A stretch of 37,614 nucleotides of DNA from Paenibacillus sp. FSL H7-0331 (GTDB lineage: Bacteria > Bacillota > Bacilli > Paenibacillales > NBRC-103111): contig NZ_MRTH01000055.1 of NCBI RefSeq assembly GCF_001956045.1, positions 1 through 37,614 on the forward strand. Reading direction: 5' to 3'. Below the pieces are notes generated by a model. It was not told the DNA's origin. It searched no databases and saw nothing but the letters and a program-made list of their open reading frames with translations. Shown here in pieces: positions 1 through 6,174 of the stretch (the first letter of the stretch is position 1; each line of letters starts with the position of its first letter). The position numbers and the translations under genes were made by a program.

Positions 1-16
1 CCTACATAAAAAAAAT

Positions 17-42
17 AAAAGCCTGATTTATCAAGCTTTTTT
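17..42 (-). terminator. Terminator-like hairpin after the SLH gene fragment
   Basis: Interrupted hairpin: AAAGC pairs with GCTTT, then TGAT with ATCA around a TT loop. T-rich tracts lie on both sides, so it could stop transcription in either direction. It lies 30 bases past the SLH stop codon, where that gene's terminator is expected. CCTACATAA (1-9) and TTATGTAGG (50-58) form a further inverted pair around it. Confidence 0.5.
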
Positions 43-52
43 GCTAAAGTTA

Positions 53-71
53 TGTAGGAACATTTGTGTCG
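53..71 (+). repeat. Left copy of a perfect 19-bp inverted repeat pair
   Basis: TGTAGGAACATTTGTGTCG is repeated exactly in inverted orientation at 5271-5289. As a pair the ends read 5'-TG...CA-3', as in many DDE insertion sequences (for example the IS3, IS21 and IS481 families). This copy touches the SLH stop codon at 72-74. I see no transposase of those families between the copies and no flanking target duplication, so the element is inferred. Confidence 0.6.
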
Positions 72-515
72 CTATACAAGTTTCAATGTGTTCATCAGCA
101 TCACGGCAAATTCCGCTCGCGTCACGGTGTGATTCGGTTTAAATGTCCCGTCTGGATAACCCGTAACGATTACATCGCTTACCGCTTGCTTAATGTTGGC
201 CTCAGCCCAATGTCCCGTAATATCCGTAAAGGTCACACTTGGTTTCGGTTCTGTTAAAGCCGTTTTGCTTACCGCGAATACTGCAAATTTCGTAAAGTGA
301 TTAACTTCAACCGTGCTGGTCGAGCCGTTAACCTTGCTGCCCTCGACTTCCACCCATACGTTCTTTATTTCGTCATAGTAGAATATGGCTGCCCTTTGAT
401 GGCTGCTTACACTCCCAGGATCAAAAGTTAAGGTTAGTGTTATTGGTTTATTGAAATTGTTCGGGAAGTTTTTCATAATTTCAAAGATCGAACTGACTAA
501 AACACCTTGATCTCT
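72..515 (-). pseudogene. SLH-domain surface protein, C-terminal fragment (5' truncated)
   Basis: This is the end of a cell-surface protein that would bind secondary cell-wall polymer through SLH repeats. The last third carries one SLH repeat with FTDITGHWAEANIKQA followed by GYPDGTFKPNHTVTRAEF. In front of it is a beta-rich stretch typical of Bacillales S-layer-associated proteins (AIFYYDEIKNVWVEVEG, then HFTKFAVFAV). No signal peptide is present. The frame stays open upstream of the first ATG (474-476) and reads SSIFEIMKNFPNNF, which still looks like the family, until an in-frame TAG at 516-518. That stop lies inside the neighbouring gene's reading region, so the 5' part was lost by rearrangement near 497-515. 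It is almost certainly non-functional. Only the junction position is uncertain. Confidence 0.8.
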
Positions 516-1228
516 CTAGATTTTACTTTCTCTTCGATTAAGTTCTCAAATATTCTCCTTAAATAAACAAATGAGCCAATACCAATACCGTGTGCTTTTA
601 GTCCGATGGCTCTATTAAATTCTCTAAAGTCATTGCTACACAAAACTTTTTTGTATTTATCAATTGATTTATTGAATTCAACAATACTTGGATATTGCCC
701 GACTTTCATTAATTCAAAATCCTTAGTCAAATGAAAAGTAATCATTAATTTATGTTTATACTTAGAAGTACATTCTATTATTCGCACAAAATTTCTATCA
801 TGGTCAAAACCTATTTCTATTAATTTTTTAGCTCTATTATTGAAATTTTGAACTGCCCATTCAAGGTAATATTCAAATTCTTCAGAACTGCTTATTTCAG
901 TCCCAGTATCGACAACATTTTTCTCCTATTCCTCTAAGTTCTTTCCTTTTGAAGTAAGAACCATGTCTCTTTTACAATAGGGACAATATCCATATAAATT
1001 ATTCATTTCTTTCGCTACTAGCGCTTTTAGTAAAATATAATCATTGTTTTCAATAAAATGTGTATGTACTATTATCTGTGGATGATCATCCTCATGATCA
1101 CTTAGATATTCTTGTTCATCTTTATATTTGAGTGTTGTATTTACTTTTATTTTTGCATATAACGGAATTTCAAATAAAAGTTCAAGAAACTTCTTTTTAT
1201 AATCGCTTAAACATAAATCATCACTCAT
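497..1228 (-). pseudogene. Hypothetical protein split by an in-frame TAG
   Basis: Two open segments, 926-1228 (100 aa) and the part ending at 497, lie in one frame and are separated only by TAG at 926-928. After the stop the frame continues EKNVVDTGTEISSSEEFEYY and joins the lower segment without a gap, giving about 243 codons. The N-terminal half holds a CPYC knuckle (YGYCPYCKRDMVL) that might bind a metal as half of a zinc ribbon. I do not recognise the family. The start at 1228 follows directly on the stop of an upstream gene tail, with a weak AAAGGG-like site. The simplest reading is a nonsense mutation in a decaying gene; TAG readthrough or a sequencing error are alternatives. The 3' end abuts the truncated SLH fragment. 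Confidence 0.7.
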
Positions 1229-1372
1229 TTATTCAGTCCCTTTCCATGTTATATCAGCCAATAAATTTGGGCAAACGAAGCTCAGCTCATCGGTCTTCGA
1301 TCCTCCAAGGTGTTCCAGCATTCTACGCATTGCGGAATCTGGATTCACAATCAGTACATAGTCTATTTTACC
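1229..1372 (-). pseudogene. C-terminal remnant of an unidentified gene
   Basis: A 47-codon frame reads IDYVLIVNPDSAMRRMLEHL and then DELSFVCPNLLADITWKGTE, ending in TAA directly before the ATG of the next gene. The composition is protein-like. An in-frame TAA at 1373-1375 and the AT-rich sequence beyond it indicate that the rest of the gene is gone. Stop and start codons that touch (TAA then ATG) suggest that the intact gene was once translationally coupled to the hypothetical gene downstream. I cannot name the family. Confidence 0.45.
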
Positions 1373-1425
1373 TTAAAAAGTTTTTACATAGGAATATCAT
1401 ACTATATTACCAACGTCAATATAAT

Positions 1426-1458
1426 AAAAAAATCCTAGATCCAAGGATCCAGGATTTC
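1426..1458 (-). terminator. Intrinsic terminator, minus strand
   Basis: On the minus strand AAATCCT-G-GATCC, a two-base loop and GGATC-T-AGGATTT form a strong hairpin with one internal mismatch, followed by a run of T. No intact minus-strand gene lies directly upstream, so this is probably the terminator of a lost gene. Confidence 0.6.
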
Positions 1459-1590
1459 CAATCGTCCACCATGGACATAATTGATAGTACCAAGTACAGC
1501 AAATATTTGAAGACTAATGCTATCTCCCACGGTCAATATTTACTGACCTGTTAAACTAGGTTTTACTTGTATTGGATTTGAGCTTGCAGC

Positions 1591-1621
1591 TTCATATATA
1601 ATGTCATACATTATATATGAA
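1591..1621. repeat. Perfect 14-bp palindrome with 3-nt spacer
   Basis: TTCATATATAATGT (1591-1604), CAT, then ACATTATATATGAA (1608-1621). All 14 base pairs match. It lies in a gene-poor stretch (1376-1968) and has no T-run, so it is not an ordinary terminator. It could be an operator of a lost gene, a cruciform or a relic of a mobile-element end. Confidence 0.6.
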
Positions 1622-1730
1622 TTTCTCAAACCTGCAGTTTATAAGTTCGTTCGTCCTCCAGCTACGTTTTAACCCTGTAGGCTTGCGAAATTATTTTCCC
1701 CACTATAAACAACCCCTAGTAAACGAAAAG

Positions 1731-1758
1731 AAGCAGCTGCCGCGTGTGGCAAACTGCT
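1731..1758. other. GC-rich hairpin in a gene-poor stretch
   Basis: AGCAGCTGCC, a six-base loop and GGCAAACTGCT pair with a small bulge. The stretch 1376-1968 holds this hairpin, the 1591-1621 palindrome, a terminator and one copy of the dispersed repeat. I see no convincing gene in it on either strand. Confidence 0.35.
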
Positions 1759-1934
1759 CCCGAATCGTTGAACTAAAGTCTCCAATTAGCTTAATCCAAA
1801 GATTGCGTATCAAAGATGCATTACGGTTATTGATTCGCTGTTGAAAATTTCTTCATTATGCTTCTGGATCTAACGTTCCCCGTACCGAGCCTTAGTAATG
1901 GATGTTATTCAATTTAAGATAAAATATCATCCTT

Positions 1935-1978
1935 AATTATTCGTGAAGTGATCGAACTATCCTGCTCTTTAGTTGAAC
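1935..1978 (+). repeat. Dispersed repeat, intact copy 1
   Basis: AATTATTCGTGAAGTG continues to AACTATCCTGCTCTTTAG and ends GTTGAAC. Its core is an imperfect palindrome: GAACTA at one side, TAGTTGAAC at the other. Related copies lie at 3110-3138 (left half only), 4946-4960 (right half only) and 5397-5430 (left part). The short gene at 1969-2079 ends inside this copy. Confidence 0.55.
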
Positions 1979-2079
1979 GGCAGATATTGCTTTACCTCAA
2001 TTATTCGAAGGTACTTTTCTTTCGTTATGTTCATGATAAAATCTGACGTCGGTTTAAATAGACAATATTCTTCTGTCAT
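1969..2079 (-). CDS. Small hypothetical protein, 36 aa
   Basis: A 36-codon ORF, MTEEYCLFKPTSDFIMNI followed by TKEKYLRIIEVKQYLPFN, starts at an ATG behind a strong ribosome binding site (GGAGG, seven-base spacer). The RBS is the main support. There is no signal peptide, membrane segment or known motif. It lies just downstream, in transcription sense, of the nucleotidyltransferase and the large palindrome at 2103-2271, as a second cassette gene would. Its stop codon is inside a dispersed repeat, so it might also be the truncated head of a longer protein. Confidence 0.45.
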   Translation of the reverse strand: MTEEYCLFKPTSDFIMNITKEKYLRIIEVKQYLPFN

Positions 2080-2102
2080 ACTTGTCCCTCCAAATTCTCT
2101 TG

Positions 2103-2271
2103 GCGATTTCAGATAACGTTTTGTATTGACGACGTCCTGGCCCCTTAGAGTCGCTGCTTATAGTTATGAGGCTTGCCGAACACCTAATGCAGTGACGTCC
2201 CGACGGGCTTAGGGGGCTGGATGTGGTCACTCGCTTCTCAGAGTGACCCGGAGCGTCAATATGGTGTTAGC
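2103..2271. repeat. Large imperfect palindrome, attC-like in layout
   Basis: The ends pair over TATTGACG (from about 2132) and CGTCAATA (near 2255), flanked by ATAACG on the left and TGTTAG on the right. An inner arm pairs CTGGCCCCTTAG with CTTAGGGGGCTGG. The middle holds GTGACGTCCCGACGGG and other GC-rich hairpins. It lies directly 3' of the nucleotidyltransferase, the position of an integron attC site, and is much richer in GC than its neighbours. The outer cores only partly fit the attC consensus, so integron origin is a hypothesis. Confidence 0.45.
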
Positions 2272-2281
2272 CGAAGGAAGT
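2264..2281 (+). repeat. Left member of an 18-bp inverted pair flanking the nucleotidyltransferase
   Basis: GTTAGCCGAAGGAAGTTC matches the reverse complement of 3055-3072 at 17 of 18 positions. It overlaps the last codons of the nucleotidyltransferase, so the protein's final residues (RTSFG) come from the repeat. Confidence 0.7.
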
Positions 2282-3034
2282 TCTGGAAGCAGCCATTGCA
2301 TTTAAGGCGTTCTCAAAATAGCTATATACTGCATCTGCAATTCCCAGAAACTCTTCAACAAGTACATTACTATCCAAGTAACAAGCATACAGATAATCAA
2401 CTAAAGCGGAGTCAATCTCACAATAGTTTAATATGGCATTCTTCATCTTAATAATGTCATCTTGCCATACACCTGTATCTTCTAAAACCAAAGAGTATAA
2501 TGCACGAATTAATCTCTTAGAGTAACCTTTAATATATCTAGTTTTCATTGTGTTATCACTAGCATTAGAAAGTAAACTATGTATACGATCTACTTCCTCC
2601 TTGGTCTCTGTATTTAAGTCTAAAATGAACTCTGGAGAAATAATTATCGGTGGTACTTTTTCACCAACGTCATGACCATATATGCAAACACAAATTATCT
2701 TAACCCAAAAACCCCACTCATTTGGTTTACTTAATACATCGTCAATCGAGCAAATTATCGTATCAATCTTAGTTACTACTGGATATTCTTCCAAAAGCCT
2801 GTCTTTAATATTTGACAATCTTTCGTAATCAATATCTTTGGGATTTACACATACAATAGTAAAGTCTGCATCTGACTTAAAAGGTTTAGCAGTTCCTTTT
2901 GGAATCGAGCCACACATATAAATGCTATGAATCTTACCTTTAAATTCGGTAAGTATATTATCTATATACTTATCAACAAAATCCTTATATTCACTTTGTA
3001 TTACAATTCTATTTATAACTTTTTCTAATATCAT
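2267..3034 (-). CDS. Nucleotidyltransferase, possible aminoglycoside adenylyltransferase-like
   Basis: A 255-aa cytoplasmic protein with the signature of the polymerase-beta-like nucleotidyltransferase fold: CGSIPKGTA, then SDADFTIV, in which the two Asp residues hold the catalytic metal, about residues 42-60. Such enzymes transfer a nucleotide to a small molecule or protein. The class includes the ANT aminoglycoside-resistance enzymes, and a helical C-terminal half after residue about 140 fits that layout. The start at 3034 has an excellent site (AGGAGGAG, about six bases before ATG). The gene stands alone between 18-bp inverted repeats, which suggests a mobile cassette. The last residues lie in the repeat, so the original C-terminus may have been replaced. 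The substrate cannot be told from sequence; antibiotic resistance is only one possibility. Confidence 0.75.
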   Translation of the reverse strand: MILEKVINRIVIQSEYKDFVDKYIDNILTEFKGKIHSIYMCGSIPKGTAKPFKSDADFTIVCVNPKDIDYERLSNIKDRLLEEYPVVTKIDTIICSIDDVLSKPNEWGFWVKIICVCIYGHDVGEKVPPIIISPEFILDLNTETKEEVDRIHSLLSNASDNTMKTRYIKGYSKRLIRALYSLVLEDTGVWQDDIIKMKNAILNYCEIDSALVDYLYACYLDSNVLVEEFLGIADAVYSYFENALNAMAASRTSFG

Positions 3035-3054
3035 ATAGACTCCTCCTAAACTAA

Positions 3055-3072
3055 GAACTTCTTTCGGCTAAC
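3055..3072 (-). repeat. Right member of the 18-bp inverted pair
   Basis: GAACTTCTTTCGGCTAAC, inverted relative to 2264-2281 with one mismatch. It lies about 20 bases upstream of the nucleotidyltransferase start, so the pair encloses exactly one gene. Confidence 0.7.
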
Positions 3073-3109
3073 GTCTTTTTTGCGAACTTCGTAAATTCGT
3101 CATGACTTA

Positions 3110-3138
3110 AATTATTCGCGAAATCATTCAACTATCCT
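3110..3138 (+). repeat. Dispersed repeat copy 2, left half
   Basis: AATTATTCGCGAAATC followed by ATTCAACTATCCT matches copies 1 and 3, but the match stops after CCT. The missing right half (GCCCATTAGTTGAAC) appears at 4946-4960, on the far side of the IS110-family transposase. Confidence 0.55.
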
Positions 3139-3289
3139 CCCTCTATGGAGAAACGCTTAGCTCTTAAATACTCTCGTTTTCTCAGGTTTTGACCATCAAT
3201 ACTTTTAAGCATATAACATTTCTATGGAATTAAGTTGTGAAAGAAGAAATTTATGGGTCTGCTAGAGTGCAAAAAGCTCTCCACCTAAA

Positions 3290-3530
3290 CCATTCGATGT
3301 AAAAAGTGGCTGGTATGGTAATGTATGGTTGCACCTATGGATCTCCACATGAGCTCATGGCGGTCAACCCTCCCACATCTCGCAGAGTCTGCGCTCCCAC
3401 ATTCCTTCATTCAACCTGTCCATGAGGTGGAGGTCAGATATGGGATCTTAGTCCGTAAGGATAGTGCCTTTCCGACTCATCCGTGCTTCTTGTTATCCTT
3501 TCCTTTGCTTAAATCATCAACACTGAGTAT
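3290..3530 (-). ncRNA. Candidate bridge-RNA region 3' of the IS110 transposase
   Basis: This 240-base stretch has no credible gene but is highly structured. CTCATGG (3354-3360) pairs with CCATGAG (3420-3426). Inside are two direct copies of CTCCCACAT (3370-3378 and 3394-3402) on either side of a hairpin CGCAG-AGT-CTGCG (3381-3393), and two copies of TCAACC. IS110-family elements are known to encode a bridge RNA in a flanking non-coding segment; in the IS1111 group it lies 3' of the transposase, as here. Assignment as a bridge RNA is inference. Confidence 0.4.
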
Positions 3531-3536
3531 CGTTAT

Positions 3537-4823
3537 TTAAGCTGCTTGCGGTAACTCTGCAAATCGAGGCATATCCTGCATCATCTTTTCTTCACTGAAT
3601 TCGTATCCTTTTGTTAATATGCCGAAAAAGACTCGTATAAGCTTATTACACAAAGCAATGAGAGATTGCATCTTCTTGAGAGGATTCACCTGTCGTTTGG
3701 TGTAATACTCATGCAAGGCCCGGAAGGCTGCATTTTTTGCGACTAACGGCATCATCACTCGAAAGAGCAAAGCACGAAGGCGTTTACGGCCTCGCTTCGT
3801 TATCTTTGTCTGTCCAATGTGTGTACCCGATGAGTTTGTTTTTAAGTTCAACCCAGCGAGCTTCGTGATCTGCTTCGGATGACGGTACTGACCCATATCG
3901 CCTACCTCAGCTAGAAAACCTGCAATGGTGTCCCTACCGATCCCTTTTATGGCCAACAATTGTTGCACATGTGGGATCTGCATGAGCAGTTCATCCAACT
4001 TCGTCCCCAGTTCTTCGAGCTTGTTTTGAAGCCATTCGTACTGGGTCAGCAGCAGCTTCAACTCCATTTTAGCTAACTCTGCACCTTGCCTTATGCCTAT
4101 TGAACAGCTTGCTGCCTCCTTCAGATTCTTTACTCGACCCGAGCCAAGCCCACGCTTAGCGACCTCCCTCAGATGCCGCAGCAGGGTTTCATCCGGCACA
4201 TCAACAAGTTCATGTGGCAGTAAATAAAGGCTTAGCATTTGGATGGCGGACTTGCACTCCCAGTCCTTAAATACCGTAAGAAACTCTGGAAAATACCGAT
4301 CTAGCCAATTATGAATACGTGCTTGCACAACGCAAAGGTCAGTCGTCAGGTGCTCGCGAATTTTCATCGCTTCCCGCAGTTCGGCATAAACGCCCTGTGG
4401 AAGGCTCGGTACGGCGTATCTCCCGTCTTTGACCAGCTGTGCGATCACTTTTGCATCTTTAACGTCATTCTTCGTTGGAGAATTGTCATCCAGTTCTTTG
4501 CTTTTCTTTACGTGCAGTGGATTCACCACTCCGTATTTCACTTGCTTTTCTCTTAGGAAATGAGCAAGGTTAAGCCAGTAGTGACCCGTTGGCTCCATAC
4601 CAACGATGACGTCCTTGAAACCTTGCTCGGTTAAAATCTTCTGAAACCAGCTCACGAACAATTCAAAGCCTTCTCGATTGTTCTCAAACGTAATGGGCTT
4701 CCCGAGTTCGACTCCGCGGAAGTCTTGCGCACGGGCCACATGTTTGAATTTTGCGATGTCGACTCCGATAATTAAAGTAGAAGAAGTGATTTGATTAATT
4801 CTTTCATTTTGAGTAGAATGCAT
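3537..4823 (-). CDS. IS110-family transposase (DEDD recombinase), 428 aa
   Basis: The N-terminal RuvC-like DEDD domain shows IIGVDIAKFKH (Asp22), GMEPTGHYW (Glu about 75) and KNDVKDAKVIAQLV (two Asp near 119-122). The C-terminal domain has the helix-hairpin-helix AIKGIGRDTIAGFLAEVG and the conserved serine in KTNSSGTHIGQ (about residue 330), which acts as nucleophile in this family. Length and domain order are normal, so the gene looks intact. The frame is open to 4916, but I chose the ATG at 4823 because AAGGAG lies eight bases before it and the homologous sequence begins there. The RBS lies in one arm of a 9-bp inverted repeat. This enzyme would cut and insert its own element, guided by an RNA. 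Confidence 0.9.
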   Translation of the reverse strand: MHSTQNERINQITSSTLIIGVDIAKFKHVARAQDFRGVELGKPITFENNREGFELFVSWFQKILTEQGFKDVIVGMEPTGHYWLNLAHFLREKQVKYGVVNPLHVKKSKELDDNSPTKNDVKDAKVIAQLVKDGRYAVPSLPQGVYAELREAMKIREHLTTDLCVVQARIHNWLDRYFPEFLTVFKDWECKSAIQMLSLYLLPHELVDVPDETLLRHLREVAKRGLGSGRVKNLKEAASCSIGIRQGAELAKMELKLLLTQYEWLQNKLEELGTKLDELLMQIPHVQQLLAIKGIGRDTIAGFLAEVGDMGQYRHPKQITKLAGLNLKTNSSGTHIGQTKITKRGRKRLRALLFRVMMPLVAKNAAFRALHEYYTKRQVNPLKKMQSLIALCNKLIRVFFGILTKGYEFSEEKMMQDMPRFAELPQAA

Positions 4824-4831
4824 GTTGTAGT

Positions 4832-4900
4832 CTCCTTGGTTTTGTATTTGGATCCGATCGCTGACCAGCAACTGGGACCCATATACATCATACCAAGGAG
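4832..4900 (-). promoter_or_regulatory. Inverted repeat that could hide the transposase RBS
   Basis: CTCCTTGGT (4832-4840), which holds the complement of the transposase AAGGAG site, pairs perfectly with ACCAAGGAG (4892-4900), about 70 bases upstream in the transcript. RNA that starts outside the element would fold both arms and mask the RBS, a known way for insertion sequences to limit expression from neighbouring promoters. RNA starting between the arms would escape. The mechanism is inferred. Confidence 0.45.
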
Positions 4901-4945
4901 TCTTTTTGTTTCTCAAACCTCATCTTTCTTCATAATAGGAATGCT

Positions 4946-4960
4946 GCCCATTAGTTGAAC
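4946..4960 (+). repeat. Dispersed repeat copy 2, right half
   Basis: GCCCATTAGTTGAAC continues the repeat that stops at 3138. Compare the intact copy 1, where CCTGCTCTTTAG runs straight into TTGAAC. The split supports insertion of the IS110-type element at this site. Confidence 0.5.
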
Positions 4961-5160
4961 AAAATCAGCCGATTATGGCCGTTTATCCTTTGTATTAGTT
5001 TGAGCCTGTTTTTCGCATCGCTTTGTTTCAATATTAACATGTAATGAAAGCCGAATTTTAGGATATGAAGATGTATTGTATAATGTTAAATAGACCAATA
5101 ATCTTGTATCGTTTAGCAACTATGGGGAAGGTATCTTCTTCGTGTCCAGTATTGGAAAAC

Positions 5161-5202
5161 GATACAACTTCTTGTCTTTTAGAAAAGACAAGAAGTTGTA
5201 TC
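5161..5202. repeat. Perfect 20-bp palindrome with 2-nt loop
   Basis: The arm 5161-5180 (GATACAACTTCTTGTC plus TTTT) is followed by AG and its exact reverse complement at 5183-5202. No mismatch occurs. The stretch 4961-5603 has no gene I can support; it holds this palindrome, a terminator, the right 19-bp repeat and dispersed repeat copy 3. It might be part of a mobile-element end or the site of a structured RNA. Confidence 0.7.
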
Positions 5203-5205
5203 CAT

Positions 5206-5235
5206 TAAATAAAAAATCCGCTCAAATTGCGGATT
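5206..5235 (-). terminator. Intrinsic terminator, minus strand
   Basis: On the minus strand AATCCGC, a seven-base loop and GCGGATT are followed by TTTTTATTT. It would stop transcripts entering from the right, just inside the 19-bp inverted repeat at 5271-5289, as insertion sequences often do. Confidence 0.65.
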
Positions 5236-5270
5236 CAAATGGATATATGTTCTTGTCCTCTTTCATCTAA

Positions 5271-5289
5271 CGACACAAATGTTCCTACA
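5271..5289 (-). repeat. Right copy of the 19-bp inverted repeat pair
   Basis: CGACACAAATGTTCCTACA, the exact reverse complement of 53-71. The minus-strand terminator (5206-5235) and the 42-base palindrome (5161-5202) lie just inside it. Confidence 0.6.
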
Positions 5290-5396
5290 GCCCCAAGACG
5301 CACCTATATTTCACAAAACGCTTAAATTTGAATTTTATAGAGATTGTCTGCAATCTGAAAAACATTTTTATTTATTTGGTAACTATTCCATACTAA

Positions 5397-5430
5397 AATT
5401 ATTCATGAATTAATTCAACTATCCTGCCCA
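5397..5430 (+). repeat. Dispersed repeat copy 3, left part
   Basis: AATTATTCATGAATTAATTC followed by AACTATCCTGCCCA matches copies 1 and 2, then diverges before the TAGTTGAAC arm. Confidence 0.5.
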
Positions 5431-5603
5431 TCGTATTATTTCATATTAAATCATTTGCATAATGCTGAAGACCTAATTCAAAAGGTTTTACAGTGACTAG
5501 TGAGAAATGCAGTAAAGAGTGTTGATATATCCTTACCACGCACTCCACATGTGCAGAGTGCTATTTAAGCCCAGCCACCATCTGCAGATTTAGTATCACA
5601 GCC

Positions 5604-5975
5604 TCAACCTTCAACTCGATTCTCTGCCTTACCACTATTTGTAATATGGTTCACCGTATCATCTATAGAGCGAAATCGAAAGGCACCCGACTGATCTTTC
5701 TTGAATGCCTCTGGGTAATTACGGCATTCATCACCTCTTTGAATATGAACTTTACATGTAGCTTCTGTAGTAAGTTGGTCTCTATCTAGCCATTTGCACG
5801 GAGTGCCCATAAGTTCAGAATTTTCTGAAAAGTATTGATCTGCCTTATCCTCAGACATGGTTTCGAGGAATTCACTATCTAGATTGCTGTTTCCATACTT
5901 TGGAACAACCGCTAGCATTGTCGTGCAGCACAACCCGCTGCGCAAGCATTTCTTAGTGTGAAAAATAATCGCCAC
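5604..5975 (-). CDS. YkgJ-type cysteine-rich protein, 123 aa
   Basis: The cysteine pattern fits the YkgJ/UPF0153 family of putative zinc- or iron-chelating proteins: CLRSGLCC near the N-terminus, PCKWL, then ATCKVH and ECRNYPEAF. The biochemical role of the family is not settled. The only start near the N-terminal motif is GTG at 5973-5975, with no clear RBS; the frame is open further upstream to a TAA but has no better start, so the protein may have lost its native N-terminus. Its 5' side meets two gene fragments (6004-6494), so expression is doubtful. The motifs themselves are complete, so it could still be functional. Confidence 0.6.
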   Translation of the reverse strand: MAIIFHTKKCLRSGLCCTTMLAVVPKYGNSNLDSEFLETMSEDKADQYFSENSELMGTPCKWLDRDQLTTEATCKVHIQRGDECRNYPEAFKKDQSGAFRFRSIDDTVNHITNSGKAENRVEG

Positions 5976-6003
5976 CCAATTGAAATATGTAACAAATTGT
6001 AGA

Positions 6004-6174
6004 TCAATTATTTAAAATGACTAGGATTTCTGAATAAGATGATGCAATTAATTTGTCATTCCCATAGGATATTGCAGTTAAACCTTGATGCTCAGGTAAC
6101 ATTTTTCTTTCCCAAGTATAACCATCCTTGGAGTATATAAGTGATCTAGTACCTGCAAAAAAGAAGGTATCATT
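6004..6174 (-). pseudogene. C-terminal remnant of a BNR / beta-propeller-like protein
   Basis: A 56-codon frame reads NDTFFFAGTRSLIYSKDGYT, then WERKMLPEHQGLTAISYGND and ends LVILNN before TGA at 6004-6006. The alternation of AG..SLIYSKDG.TW with GLTAISYGND matches WD40/BNR-type propeller blades of Bacillales exported or surface proteins. There is no start codon or RBS. It begins where the histidine-kinase fragment stops, in another frame, so two unrelated truncated genes have been joined at about 6174. Confidence 0.6.

Larger units (their letters stand above)
3139..4945 (-). mobile_element. IS110-family insertion sequence (boundaries inferred)
   Basis: One transposase gene with non-coding flanks. 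The ends are set by the dispersed repeat: copy 2 is cut after CCT at 3138 and resumes with GCCC at 4946. IS110-family elements make no long terminal inverted repeats or large target duplications, so clean splitting of a repeat is the kind of evidence expected. The implied length of about 1.8 kb is somewhat long for the family, so the true left end may lie further in, between 3139 and 3290. Confidence 0.5.

Noticed and set aside
1132..1554. 140-aa plus-strand ORF
   Set aside because: It runs across the minus-strand hypothetical gene, a gene remnant and a terminator; no RBS and the composition is not protein-like.
3325..3540. 71-aa plus-strand ORF next to the transposase
   Set aside because: It lies in the structured non-coding flank of the IS element; repeats and hairpins explain the sequence better than a protein.
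1..5300. Possible defence island or CRISPR array
   Set aside because: Repeats are few, unevenly spaced and palindromic; no cas, restriction or abortive-infection gene is recognisable.
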